A stretch of 64,000 nucleotides of DNA from a virus, in IMG/VR virus record IMGVR_UViG_3300044707_000140, positions 1-64,000 of that record; one strand, written 5' to 3'. The notes under the pieces were generated by a model. It was not told the origin of the DNA and made no database searches. It worked only from the letters and a program-made list of their open reading frames with translations. The position numbers and the translations under genes were made by a program. Shown piece after piece: positions 46,065 to 53,959 of the stretch. Position 1 is the first letter of the stretch, and the number at the start of each line of letters is the position of its first letter.

Positions 46065-48658
46065 TATTCTTTTTTAGGTTTCTTCGCTCTTCCCTTTGCA
46101 TTCTCTTTTGCTATCGCTAAATCATTTGCTTGATTCTCACGAGCCACTTTCAATTTCTCCCTTTCTACAGAAAGTTTTTCAGCAGCTAGTCTATTCTTGG
46201 AATTGATATCAGCCATTTTAGCATCAAACTCTCTACTTGCTTTCGATTGTTCTGCAGCTAACTTGCTGATTTCCAATACATCAGGAGTTCCTGACTCATC
46301 TACATCAGACAGACCCATACCCATAGACTTAGCTTCAGCATTGATTAGGGCAATCTCTTTCTTGTTTATGCGATCAAGCTCGTTCTGGTAGTTATCATTT
46401 GCAATATCCTGCTCTTTCTGTATTTGAGCTTGTTGCATTTGAGCTTGAGCAATTTGAGCCTGTTGATCAGTTTGTTGCTGTTGGATTTGCAATTGTTGCT
46501 GTTGCATTGCATCTTGTTTGTCACGAAGAGTTTTAAATACCTTCTTCATTTCTCTCATAGACTTAGTGCTGTACAGCTCGATCACGTCGTACAGAGATCC
46601 ACCATTCTGCATCAAAGGCTGTGCCAGCTGACGAAGCTCATTGAACATCTGTGTATCCTCAGGACGATTTGTCAAGAACACCTTCAGGTCACGAAACTTT
46701 AAGTCAGAACCATTAACAGAAACAAAAGCTGATTCACCCTCGCTAGTAATATAACTGAGTGTAGACTGAGGCTTCTTAGATTCTACATATAGAGCTGCAT
46801 CAATAATAGCTTGATAGAGCTGACCCATTACATATTCGTGAGCTATAAATAAAGGTTCTGTTTGAGCGTAAGACTGTTGAACAGCTGTGTTTACACCTGT
46901 AGCAGACTCACTGGCTGTAACAGATCCCATACGCTGTCTACTCATCCCCACGAGTTCCCAACATTCGTTCTTTAATTGTTGAGCTAGTGTATAACGAGAT
47001 TGAATTTCCTGTGTACGTGTGAGGTCAATATCTCTAAACTGGTTGAAGCTTGAAGGACTCTTCAAGTTCTCAGGGCTATCGTCAATAAAGACAACACCCC
47101 TGTTTCTTGCTTCTAATTCCCATATATCTAAAGCATCTTGGGCATCACCATCCTTAGGAACAGGAATATGTCTGATGGATGTTAAATACACCTTACCCAC
47201 TTCTTTCTCTAGTAGCTTATAGAGCTGGTTCATACATACGTTGTACAGCACCTGGAAAGGCTTCATCAAATCTACCAGAGATTTAGCTTCTGTGTTCTTC
47301 ACCTCAAAGGTTATACCAATGATAGGACAATAATTAAGAAGCTTAAAAGGTTTAACGTGATAGATGTCTGGACCAATTTTTGTACCCTGATACCACTGGT
47401 TAATCCATCCCCACTCTAACGATTGTTGTGTGGGCATTGTACCACTCTTATAGTTTTCATCTACAAGAACAGATTGCTCGTTACCAAGCTCATCTAAATA
47501 GATGAGTTTACCAATCTTCTTCTTACTTAACCAGTAACAACGAACAACAACATACTTATATCCAAAAGAACTAACATTAGATGTTAATCCTAAGAAGTCT
47601 TTTAGTCCATCATTATTCTCCTTCATTTCTGATTCAATAATCATACGTGTTTGAAGAACAAGAGGATCGAATGTATCATATGTCACTGAGTCAATACCAG
47701 GGACAGCATTGGGATTACCTAGATTAGATTCACGGACGTTAATAAGTCCATAGTCTTGGAGAGAACTTCTTAGATGGTCTATCTCTTCTTTAGTGAGATC
47801 AGGAATGCTTTCAATGATTTCTGAAAGCTCCATAACTTGCACTGTACCAGCGGCATAAGCACCCTGTGCTCTACCTGTAGGGTCAGAAATATACTTCCTA
47901 TCAGGAGTTGTAAGAAACCAAGTGTTCTTTGGGTTAGCCACCTCGATGTTAAAACCGAGCTTTGAGTTGTCTTCATATATATGATAGAATTCTCTTCCAG
48001 AAATTAGCATATCACGAAATGCATCTTCGCTCTTTTCCTTTACATTGAATTCAGCTTTCTGGCATGTAAGCACGTGGTTAGCCCACTTTTCAGCTACAGA
48101 TGTGTAACTGTCTAGGACATCCTGCACATCTTCCATTGTCATTTGTTGCACCTCTTCCTCAGAAAGTTCTTGACCATTCATTGCAGCATTTTCTAGAATT
48201 TGCTGTTTAGCTTTTCCAATAACATATTGCTGAAGAATTTCTGTTTTAAACTCAAGCTCTTCAGACTTACTATCATCATCAAAAGCCTTCACCCTGAATG
48301 TGTCAGGACGCTTGCTTATTTCACCAACCAGTTCATTAACAGGAGTGGTGATGATGGAGTACATCTTAACATAAGCAGGCAATTGTAGATCAGCTGTAAG
48401 TACGTCTGTGAATGAACGCACTTGTGGTTCCTGATAGAAGTCTTCCATCCTCAGGATACCCTTCATTAGGTCATAGTTTTTAACAAACGTGTCACGGTTC
48501 TTTACATACTCAGCATACGCTTTGTTTGCAAAGTAGTCCATGGTGTTTTTAATCCAGCTTTCATCTTGCTTCTCCTTATCTGTCTTAAACTGGTCAGGGA
48601 AGATGTTAAGATAGGCATACCTAATGGTAGCATCTTTGGTATATCTTATAATTGCCAT
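46064..48658 (-). CDS. portal protein
   Basis: 864 residues, starting on the last base of the TerL stop, the classical terminase-portal order. The length and layout fit crAss-like portals: a helical N-terminus (DKEKQDESWIKNTMDYFANK), a central mixed domain, a helical stretch around GMSRQRMGSVTASESATGVN, and a long Gln-rich coiled coil near the C-terminus (MQQQQLQIQQQQTDQQ ... AQIAQAQMQQAQIQKEQ) ending in a basic tail (ENAKGRAKKPKKE). It should form the dodecameric DNA channel at one capsid vertex and bind terminase during packaging. Confidence 0.75.
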   Translation of the reverse strand: MAIIRYTKDATIRYAYLNIFPDQFKTDKEKQDESWIKNTMDYFANKAYAEYVKNRDTFVKNYDLMKGILRMEDFYQEPQVRSFTDVLTADLQLPAYVKMYSIITTPVNELVGEISKRPDTFRVKAFDDDSKSEELEFKTEILQQYVIGKAKQQILENAAMNGQELSEEEVQQMTMEDVQDVLDSYTSVAEKWANHVLTCQKAEFNVKEKSEDAFRDMLISGREFYHIYEDNSKLGFNIEVANPKNTWFLTTPDRKYISDPTGRAQGAYAAGTVQVMELSEIIESIPDLTKEEIDHLRSSLQDYGLINVRESNLGNPNAVPGIDSVTYDTFDPLVLQTRMIIESEMKENNDGLKDFLGLTSNVSSFGYKYVVVRCYWLSKKKIGKLIYLDELGNEQSVLVDENYKSGTMPTQQSLEWGWINQWYQGTKIGPDIYHVKPFKLLNYCPIIGITFEVKNTEAKSLVDLMKPFQVLYNVCMNQLYKLLEKEVGKVYLTSIRHIPVPKDGDAQDALDIWELEARNRGVVFIDDSPENLKSPSSFNQFRDIDLTRTQEIQSRYTLAQQLKNECWELVGMSRQRMGSVTASESATGVNTAVQQSYAQTEPLFIAHEYVMGQLYQAIIDAALYVESKKPQSTLSYITSEGESAFVSVNGSDLKFRDLKVFLTNRPEDTQMFNELRQLAQPLMQNGGSLYDVIELYSTKSMREMKKVFKTLRDKQDAMQQQQLQIQQQQTDQQAQIAQAQMQQAQIQKEQDIANDNYQNELDRINKKEIALINAEAKSMGMGLSDVDESGTPDVLEISKLAAEQSKASREFDAKMADINSKNRLAAEKLSVEREKLKVARENQANDLAIAKENAKGRAKKPKKE

Positions 48659-50682
48659 TATGAGAACAATTTACTTTTTTTCTTTTGGAATAACCCTCTT
48701 GATTCTGTGAACAATTGGTTTTTCTTATTTGGTCTAAAGAATGCTTTTAATCTGTCATCTCCTGATCCTCCCACCTTTCCAAGTATGGGGTCCATTTTAA
48801 GAGCTTGTGCAATAGCTAACTCTGCTGCTACAATACGGTCAAAGTTACCTTGATCGTTATACTGAATAATCTCTTCTAGCAGAACAGGATCAAATATCTT
48901 TGACACACCTAGCACCTCTTTAATGATATCACCATCTTCGTTCTTTTCTTGATACACTACAGCCTCCATATACTTCTTGAGACAGTTGTGCAGATAGTCT
49001 CTTATCTTATCTGCTGAGCGGTGCACCCCATACTCACGCTTTACGGTGGTACCAGGCACCACTTCTTTCAACCACTCAGGTTGTTTTTCGAGGTAGTGTG
49101 CATCTCCTTTTGCTTTCATATATTCTATGAAGGAGATATCATCATTTTCACAGAGCGTTCGTGCATTATAATATTTGATAAGAAGTCTAGCCTGTTCTTC
49201 CCAGGTTTCTTTCTTATCAGGTCTTGCACAATACGAAGCTACGAACATATCTTGGTATTTCTCACCAGTTATGTCGTGCATTCTCTTATAAATATATACA
49301 GAACCCAAAGATGTAGAATAGGCAGCTTGTCCTTGTCTATAAGGGTCAACTCCTGCTACATAGAGTCCGTATGGTGGGTTTTCTAAAGGAAATTCATATA
49401 CAACTACAGGAGCATCCTTCAGATCAGTATTCTTAAGAGGGAAGTTAGTGATGGGTTGTTTGTCTGTAAACTCATGACTTATCTTCTCTCCATCATGGAA
49501 CAATATAACAGGAGTACCTGTGCGTTCTTGACCAATGAGTCTAGCTTTCTGACGTTTAGCTGCCTCAATATCAAATATGTTTGTGTCCTCATTCAGGAAG
49601 ATGTCATCCACTTCCATGGGATAGTACATCTTCTCTTTCAGATAGGCCACTCTATCTCCAGCCTTTTTCAGGCGTTCTAGATTAGATTCTGTAATTTGTT
49701 TAGCCTTCTCCTCATTACTCACCAACATCTTAACGTTGTGAAGATCGCTTCCTTTAGGCTGTTCCAAAAACGCACCAAGCGTACTTTCTTCCTTAGCCTC
49801 CATTCGATATTTATACGAAATAAACAAGCCATGAATACGTTTCTCATCCTTTTCATTATTGTATGTAAGGAAGTTAAAGTTGTCTACATCAAACATTAGA
49901 CTCTTGGCATCCATGAATCTCTTCATATCACCACCAGTCCCAGTAAGAATTGGAGAACACCCCCATCCGTATGGAGTTGTAAAACCTGGCACAGCTGCCT
50001 GAAATCCTCTGAGAAAATTACCCTTACCAATCTCATCAATAATTAGTTTACGTGGTTTGGTACCAGCAATAGCTTCTTCGTTATTACCTTCATCCAAGTT
50101 ACGGATGAGGATCTGGGAGAACGGAATACGCTCTCCTGATTTAGTCTTAATACCTAGGGTGACTTGGTTTTTCCAGTTGTCCTCAACTCTCTGCCATCTC
50201 CATGCTTCAGGCAAAAAGTTAAGGCCCTTGTCCAGCTTATCCGTGATCAGCTTTATATCGGGGGCATTCAACCCAGCGATCACATTCTGGGAATTCTCAT
50301 CAAATGTAGCGCCCCACCCTATGTAAGAAGCCTCTAAAACAGACTTAGCAAAACGTCGAATTCCTAGTATAACTAGTCCTTTCTTGTCTTGTTGAGCCCT
50401 TTCTATTTCGTTTGTTACAATCCACTCATTGTCACGCAATAAGGGATTGGCATATTTCTGTGATATTCTTCCACGCTCATCAATAACATCCACTTCTGTG
50501 TGCCAGATGTTAAGGTGCCAGTAGAGAAAAGGGTTAATGAACACCCCGTTCATCATAGCACCATTTAAGCATATATCTCTATGGAAGTCAAAAAAAGGTT
50601 TGTACTCTGCTGACTGACGATCAGGAATACGCCCCTGGTTTAAATACCAGTCTCTGTAATCTATGCTTTTTATTTCAGTCAT
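48658..50682 (-). CDS. terL: terminase large subunit
   Basis: 674 residues. The ATPase half has a Walker A-like GIRRFAKS with K113, and Walker B KLIIDEIGKG with D216/E217. The nuclease half starts with YVAGVDPYRQG (D446), the first catalytic Asp of the RNase H-like fold, and continues to SGDDRLKAFF near residue 641. Length, motif order and the neighbouring portal gene agree with crAss-like TerL. It packages DNA into the prohead and cuts it. The Walker A departs from GxxxxGK[ST], as is common in terminases. Confidence 0.9.
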   Translation of the reverse strand: MTEIKSIDYRDWYLNQGRIPDRQSAEYKPFFDFHRDICLNGAMMNGVFINPFLYWHLNIWHTEVDVIDERGRISQKYANPLLRDNEWIVTNEIERAQQDKKGLVILGIRRFAKSVLEASYIGWGATFDENSQNVIAGLNAPDIKLITDKLDKGLNFLPEAWRWQRVEDNWKNQVTLGIKTKSGERIPFSQILIRNLDEGNNEEAIAGTKPRKLIIDEIGKGNFLRGFQAAVPGFTTPYGWGCSPILTGTGGDMKRFMDAKSLMFDVDNFNFLTYNNEKDEKRIHGLFISYKYRMEAKEESTLGAFLEQPKGSDLHNVKMLVSNEEKAKQITESNLERLKKAGDRVAYLKEKMYYPMEVDDIFLNEDTNIFDIEAAKRQKARLIGQERTGTPVILFHDGEKISHEFTDKQPITNFPLKNTDLKDAPVVVYEFPLENPPYGLYVAGVDPYRQGQAAYSTSLGSVYIYKRMHDITGEKYQDMFVASYCARPDKKETWEEQARLLIKYYNARTLCENDDISFIEYMKAKGDAHYLEKQPEWLKEVVPGTTVKREYGVHRSADKIRDYLHNCLKKYMEAVVYQEKNEDGDIIKEVLGVSKIFDPVLLEEIIQYNDQGNFDRIVAAELAIAQALKMDPILGKVGGSGDDRLKAFFRPNKKNQLFTESRGLFQKKKSKLFS

Positions 50683-51017
50683 TATCTTCTGCTCCTGAGG
50701 AAGTCTTCAGCCATTGAACTCAACTCTCCATTCCCTCTAACTTCCACTTTAGCTTCTTCTTTCTCACGCAGTTTTTCCACAACCTCCAGAAGAGCTAGAT
50801 AGTTCTTCATTGTTTCCTGGATGAACTTACCCTGTGCCTCAATGCTTGCTATCACCATGGGTAACATACCTCCTTTAGCTGTAGGTTTCCACTCAATCCT
50901 GTCCTTCAGTTCATGAAGGGGATTTGCATCTACATAAGCTTTCCACGATGTGAGCTGTTGTTCAGCCCAATCAAGCTCTGTATTTATGTATGTAGTTTTT
51001 TTAATAGTCTTCGCCAT
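50682..51017 (-). CDS. putative terminase small subunit
   Basis: 111 residues, its stop overlapping the TerL start by one base. Helical throughout: LDWAEQQLTSWKAYVDANPL, VIASIEAQGKFIQETMKNYL and a charged coiled-coil (VVEKLREKEEAKVEVRG). Small, helical proteins directly upstream of TerL are often the DNA-recognition subunit. No HTH is obvious, so this remains an inference by position. Confidence 0.45.
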   Translation of the reverse strand: MAKTIKKTTYINTELDWAEQQLTSWKAYVDANPLHELKDRIEWKPTAKGGMLPMVIASIEAQGKFIQETMKNYLALLEVVEKLREKEEAKVEVRGNGELSSMAEDFLRSRR

Positions 51018-51282
51018 CTTGCTCTTTTAAAATGTCATCCAGATTCATACCATCCTTAATAATCTGGTCAAGTTCGTTCTCATCTGTATGAGGAACGTCT
51101 AGCTCTAGTTGAGACTTATACTTCTCTAGAGCAAATAGCACTTCTTTGTCTGTCAGTCCCCACACGTCTCCATACTCATCAAGCGCAGTGGCTAAGTGTC
51201 TACCCATATTGTAATTAGGGTAGGCAGTGTGTAGTTGTTGGAGAATTGTCAGAACCTGACTGTAATAACTTGCCTTTCTCAT
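51001..51282 (-). CDS. small hypothetical protein
   Basis: 93 residues, overlapping the next gene by 17 bases. Helical N-terminus (SYYSQVLTILQQLHTAYPNY) and acidic C-terminus (ELDQIIKDGMNLDDILKEQD). No family recognised. Its place in the terminase operon suggests a role in packaging or head assembly. Confidence 0.6.
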   Translation of the reverse strand: MRKASYYSQVLTILQQLHTAYPNYNMGRHLATALDEYGDVWGLTDKEVLFALEKYKSQLELDVPHTDENELDQIIKDGMNLDDILKEQDGEDY

Positions 51283-51286
51283 TAGC

Positions 51287-51469
51287 TCATTTTACTATCA
51301 AGCCAGCGCTTGTAGCAGATAGCTTCTCTAATCCTGGTGAAACAACACTCTTGATTAGTTTAGCTATCTCTTCGTTAGCTAGCGTTTTTACATCTTCTGA
51401 AATTCCTGGAGTTGCTACCAAAGCTCCGAGCTTCTCAATAACAATCCATGCTTCTACTATTGGGTTCAT
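51287..51469 (-). CDS. very small hypothetical protein
   Basis: 60 residues, start overlapping the upstream stop as ATGA. Composition is helical (VEAWIVIEKLGALVATPG; LANEEIAKLIKSVVSPGLEK). No Cys, no signal peptide, no recognised motif. Tight coupling to both neighbours supports it as real. Confidence 0.55.
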   Translation of the reverse strand: MNPIVEAWIVIEKLGALVATPGISEDVKTLANEEIAKLIKSVVSPGLEKLSATSAGLIVK

Positions 51470-51723
51470 ATTAATTGGTTTAAATCTTCGTCATCAAGCT
51501 TTTTAGAAGGGTCAATCTCCACCTCTATATCAAACTCATTTTCCTCTTTATCTCCTTTGGTGTAATATTCTTCCTTGATAGCAATTCCTATGTTATCTTG
51601 TAACTCATCAGGAACGCCTATAATATCCACGAAATCAGCGCCTTTGTTCCAAGCGTCTGTAAGCACCTCAATGAATAGCTTCAGAGGTATCTTCTTAAGG
51701 GTGATTTCTTGTCTATTTTCCAT
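51466..51723 (-). CDS. small acidic hypothetical protein
   Basis: 85 residues, with an 11-base overlap with the zinc protein upstream and a 4-base overlap with the gene downstream. The N-terminal half is helical (LKLFIEVLTDAWNKGADFVD) and the C-terminal half strongly acidic (KEENEFDIEVEIDPSKKLDD). Function unknown. Confidence 0.55.
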   Translation of the reverse strand: MENRQEITLKKIPLKLFIEVLTDAWNKGADFVDIIGVPDELQDNIGIAIKEEYYTKGDKEENEFDIEVEIDPSKKLDDEDLNQLI

Positions 51724-52003
51724 CAGGATTCATTTCATCTTCTTGATCTGGTGTTACCAGGGCCAACCACTTTTCTAAAGGGCAAGCACAAGATAGACAC
51801 TTAGTCTTGGCAGCCAGGGTGCATCCACAATGTGTGCAATGATCGTCTGGTCTGACAGTTTTATAGTTCTTTCTGTTTTTGGAGTGGTATTCACATCCAG
51901 CACAGATGGCCAACCTTTCTTCACTCGTTTCCGTTATCTTGCTCCTCAACTTTTTGGGCGGCAGCAGGTTGTTCCTCCACCCCTCGTAAATCTGAGAAAT
52001 CAT
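51713..52003 (-). CDS. small zinc-ribbon protein
   Basis: 96 residues. Cysteines at 34/37 (CAGC), 56/59/61 (CTHCGC) and 69/72/74 (CLSCAC) plus His55/58 form one or two zinc sites; the CACPLEKW ending of this part is characteristic of small phage zinc proteins. It overlaps the end of the IHF-like gene by 83 bases in another frame; I keep this long overlap because the N-terminal stretch YEGWRNNLLPPKKLRSKI looks like part of the protein. It may bind nucleic acid. Confidence 0.6.
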   Translation of the reverse strand: MISQIYEGWRNNLLPPKKLRSKITETSEERLAICAGCEYHSKNRKNYKTVRPDDHCTHCGCTLAAKTKCLSCACPLEKWLALVTPDQEDEMNPDGK

Positions 52004-52373
52004 ATATCCTTGGTTTTAAATCTCTTATGTTGTCAAGGGCTGACTGAAGCTTCATGCTGGCGTTCCTCCTTTTGGCTTCTGGCAGCGCTTCGTCATTTGC
52101 CTTTTTCTCAAACAGGGCCTTTTGGCTTAGAAACTTCTGCATTGTTTTCACCGCCTTCCCATCATTGAAAAAGAACTTCCCAAACCCACTGATTTCCAAG
52201 CTCTTATGCTGAGACATTGCCTCGTTAGCGCTTTGGAACTGGTGGTTGACAACAGCCTCTAGCACCTTCTCACTCATTCTCATTTTCACAGCCATTTTCC
52301 TAATCAGATATTCCTTGACGGAAAGGCTAACAGGCTTATCAGTGAACAAGTCTGATTTCAAGGGTGATGTCAT
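51921..52373 (-). CDS. IHF/HU-like DNA-bending protein
   Basis: 150 residues from the ATG at 52373 (an in-frame TTG two codons upstream is disfavoured). Residues ~15-65 read VKEYLIRKMAVKMRMSEKVL ... VVNHQFQSANEAMSQHK ... SLEISGFGKFFF, matching HU/IHF order: helical N-terminus, then the ISGFGKF strand leading into the DNA-binding arm. The C-terminal ~80 residues are a phage-specific helical extension with an Ala/Gln/Glu tail. crAss-like phages usually carry IHF-like genes; this one may shape DNA for packaging or control the divergent promoter region next door. Confidence 0.75.
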   Translation of the reverse strand: MTSPLKSDLFTDKPVSLSVKEYLIRKMAVKMRMSEKVLEAVVNHQFQSANEAMSQHKSLEISGFGKFFFNDGKAVKTMQKFLSQKALFEKKANDEALPEAKRRNASMKLQSALDNIRDLKPRIYDFSDLRGVEEQPAAAQKVEEQDNGNE

Positions 52374-52683
52374 TATCAAAGTTTAACACGATTTGTGGAT
52401 TCACCTTCACCTTTGTCCCATCCTTCACCAGCACTCCTATCTTCTTCAGCCTAGAAATGATGTTATTTATGGAGGCATTGGTGGTGCCATATCTCTCACA
52501 GAAATCCTTACGTATGTTAGCATAAGAGATGTTACCCCTTACAGCAGCAAAAGCCAGGAGCTGTATTTCTCTCTGTGTTAGCTTCAGATCGTTTACAGCA
52601 GACAATAGGGTGTAATACCTTTCAGCAAGGAGGATGTTATCACTCTCTTGTTTCCTTAGTTTCTGTAATACGACGTTCTTCAT
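52339..52683 (-). CDS. winged-helix DNA-binding protein
   Basis: 114 residues. Residues ~36-95 contain TQREIQLLAFAAVRGNISYA ... NIRKDFCERYGTTNASINNI ... ISRLKKIGVLVKDGTKVKV, the helix-turn-helix plus wing layout of a winged-helix domain. It is the first gene of the long minus-strand late block and lies only 14 bases downstream of a host-type promoter. It overlaps the IHF-like gene by 35 bases. I infer a regulator of late transcription or of the adjacent control region. Confidence 0.65.
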   Translation of the reverse strand: MKNVVLQKLRKQESDNILLAERYYTLLSAVNDLKLTQREIQLLAFAAVRGNISYANIRKDFCERYGTTNASINNIISRLKKIGVLVKDGTKVKVNPQIVLNFDNDITLEIRLVH

Positions 52684-52697
52684 AAATTTAGTTAGTA

Positions 52698-52729
52698 CAA
52701 AGATAGGAACTATTTATAACATATTCAAA
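52698..52729 (-). promoter_or_regulatory. Bacteroidota sigma-A-like late promoter
   Basis: Minus strand: TTTG, 20 bases, TATCTTTG. Both boxes match TTTG and TAnnTTTG exactly. It lies 14 bases before the ATG at 52683 and should begin the whole terminase-portal transcript. Confidence 0.75.
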
Positions 52730-52890
52730 TACAATCTTTTACCCTATTGCTATATTATGTCTTATTTCCCTTATTTCTGTCTACCAGAAGGGGATGAAAA
52801 AGCTTTATATCTAAAGGATGTATAGAATAATAACCCACCCAACCTCCCCAAAGTTACAACATCCTTCAGATAGGTTCCAAATTTATTTTT

Positions 52891-52954
52891 TAGTAAAGCC
52901 ACATCTTGACAAACACCCCCCTATAGTAAAGCTTTAGCTTGACATTCCCCCCTA
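52891..52954 (+). repeat. two adjacent iteron-like direct repeats
   Basis: Unit 1 (52891-52923) and unit 2 (52924-52954) both read TAGTAAAGC, five variable bases, CTTGACA, 2-4 variable bases, CCCCCCTA. A third CCCCCCTA occurs at 52977-52984, giving a 30-31 bp period for the C boxes. They lie in the 52684-53122 non-coding region between the divergent late and early blocks. Confidence 0.8.
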
Positions 52955-52957
52955 CCA

Positions 52958-52973
52958 GGTTTCACGTGAAACA
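52958..52973. promoter_or_regulatory. parS-like partition site
   Basis: GGTTTCACGTGAAACA matches the widespread bacterial parS consensus TGTTTCACGTGAAACA at 15 of 16 positions; 52959-52972 is a perfect 14-bp palindrome. parS is the loading site of the ParB clamp. No ParA or ParB gene is visible in the window, so a host ParB is the likely reader (inference). The site is embedded between the second and third CCCCCCTA boxes. Confidence 0.75.
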
Positions 52974-52996
52974 GGTCCCCCCTAATTTTCTAATAG

Positions 52997-53040
52997 GTTG
53001 GAAATCAATTGTGTGCATGGGAGGGGAGGGTACTTCCAAC
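52997..53040. repeat. inverted repeat enclosing a G-rich tract
   Basis: GTTGGAA (52997-53003) pairs with TTCCAAC (53034-53040) and encloses GGGAGGGGAGGG (53019-53030). The rest of 53041-53122 holds C/G-rich runs and an A-rich leader before the first early gene; no host-type promoter is evident there. Confidence 0.6.
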
Positions 53041-53122
53041 AGCAACCCCTCCTAGGTTTCGAGTGGTCGGGGGCACCCCCCACACTTGAACTCCATTATT
53101 TAACCGCCAAAAAACAAAACAA

Positions 53123-53515
53123 ATGGCAAAAGAAATCAAAGGCCGTGATGTCCTTAACATCAAGACAATCTTAGTGGGAAGACCTTACAATGTAGAAGCT
53201 GGTCATCCTTTAGATGGTAAGACTTACAATCGTTACCAGTTCGATGGTATTGTGTTCACTGTGAACTCAGAAGATGAGTTTGTAAAGTGGAAGAATGATG
53301 GTACACTCTACAGTGCTACATTCACAGAAGGTAAGATGATGGTTGATGTTGATGGTCAACAAGTTGAGCGTAAAACTCTACAATTGACTGGTTGCACTAA
53401 CATCAATCAGGAGAAAGCAATGGCAAGAGCAGAGCGTGAGATTAGTTACTTCCTCACAGAGTTCGATCCTGCAAAAGTGGACGAGAGCTTGCTTGCACAA
53501 TTGCAAACTGCCTAA
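53123..53515 (+). CDS. early hypothetical protein, probably highly expressed
   Basis: 130 residues. Mixed alpha/beta composition: IKTILVGRPYNVEAGHPLDG, YNRYQFDGIVFTVNSEDEFV, then a Thr-rich middle and a helical end (QEKAMARAEREISYFLTEFD). No recognised family. It is the first plus-strand gene after the control region, with an A-rich leader (AAAAAACAAAACAA) and an ideal terminator directly after it, so it forms its own transcription unit. This layout suggests an abundant early protein such as a host-takeover or DNA-binding factor, but nothing confirms it. Confidence 0.65.
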   Translation: MAKEIKGRDVLNIKTILVGRPYNVEAGHPLDGKTYNRYQFDGIVFTVNSEDEFVKWKNDGTLYSATFTEGKMMVDVDGQQVERKTLQLTGCTNINQEKAMARAEREISYFLTEFDPAKVDESLLAQLQTA

Positions 53516-53523
53516 TAAAGACT

Positions 53524-53541
53524 TGAGCCCTTCGGGGCTCA
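53524..53541 (+). terminator. intrinsic terminator
   Basis: TGAGCCC-TTCG-GGGCTCA stem with a UUCG tetraloop, followed by TTTCTTTTC. It ends the transcript of the first early gene. Confidence 0.9.
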
Positions 53542-53704
53542 TTTCTTTTCATATATAGGGGTGGGAGACAACCAAATGTTGTCAGGGTGGGATAAAACAA
53601 CCAACTTTGTAGTTGTAAGTGATTAATAATCAATGCGTTAGAGAGTGGGTGTGTCACCCATCACACCTTTTAGCACCCTTTTCACCATTTCTCAATAACC
53701 AAAC

Positions 53705-53731
53705 GCTATATAGCATAAATATAGCATTAAT
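53705..53731. promoter_or_regulatory. operator-like AT-rich boxes before an early gene
   Basis: GCTATATAGC (10-bp palindrome) and ATATAGCATTAAT. The same 9-mer GCTATATAG and 13-mer ATATAGCATTAAT occur at 45539-45576 upstream of the scaffold-capsid promoter. Possible binding site of a phage regulator. Confidence 0.45.
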
Positions 53732-53752
53732 TAACCCTTTAAACCAATTGGT

Positions 53753-53914
53753 ATGAAGAAGTTTATTATCACACTTATGGGATGGAATGGTCCTATTAAG
53801 TCAGAGTATTGTTATGGATATAACAGACAAGAGGTTTATTCTATGTATAGGAATGAATATCCTGTTTCTGATTATCCTCAAATACAATATATTGATGTGG
53901 CTGAGATGTTATAA
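53753..53914 (+). CDS. 53-residue early protein
   Basis: ATG at 53753 behind the leader CCTTTAAACCAATTGGT; stop TAA at 53912-53914. The protein starts MKKFIITLMGWNGPIKSEY and is rich in Tyr (YCYGYNRQEVYSMYRNEYP). No signal peptide or known motif. A terminator overlaps its stop. Short aromatic early proteins of this kind are often inhibitors of host functions, but there is no direct evidence. Confidence 0.55.
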   Translation: MKKFIITLMGWNGPIKSEYCYGYNRQEVYSMYRNEYPVSDYPQIQYIDVAEML

Positions 53915-53932
53915 GAGCCTGGAATGGGCTCT
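53914..53932 (+). terminator. intrinsic terminator
   Basis: AGAGCC-TGGAATG-GGCTCT followed by TTCTTTTA. The next gene's preferred start is only 27 bases downstream. Confidence 0.75.
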
Positions 53933-53959
53933 TTCTTTTAACCCTTTAAAATGCTTGTT

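Noticed and set aside
52905-52945. TTGACA motifs in the iterons as -35 boxes of sigma-70-type promoters
   Set aside because: No -10 box at 16-18 bases; the host type appears to be Bacteroidota with different promoter boxes, and the motif repeats with the iteron unit.
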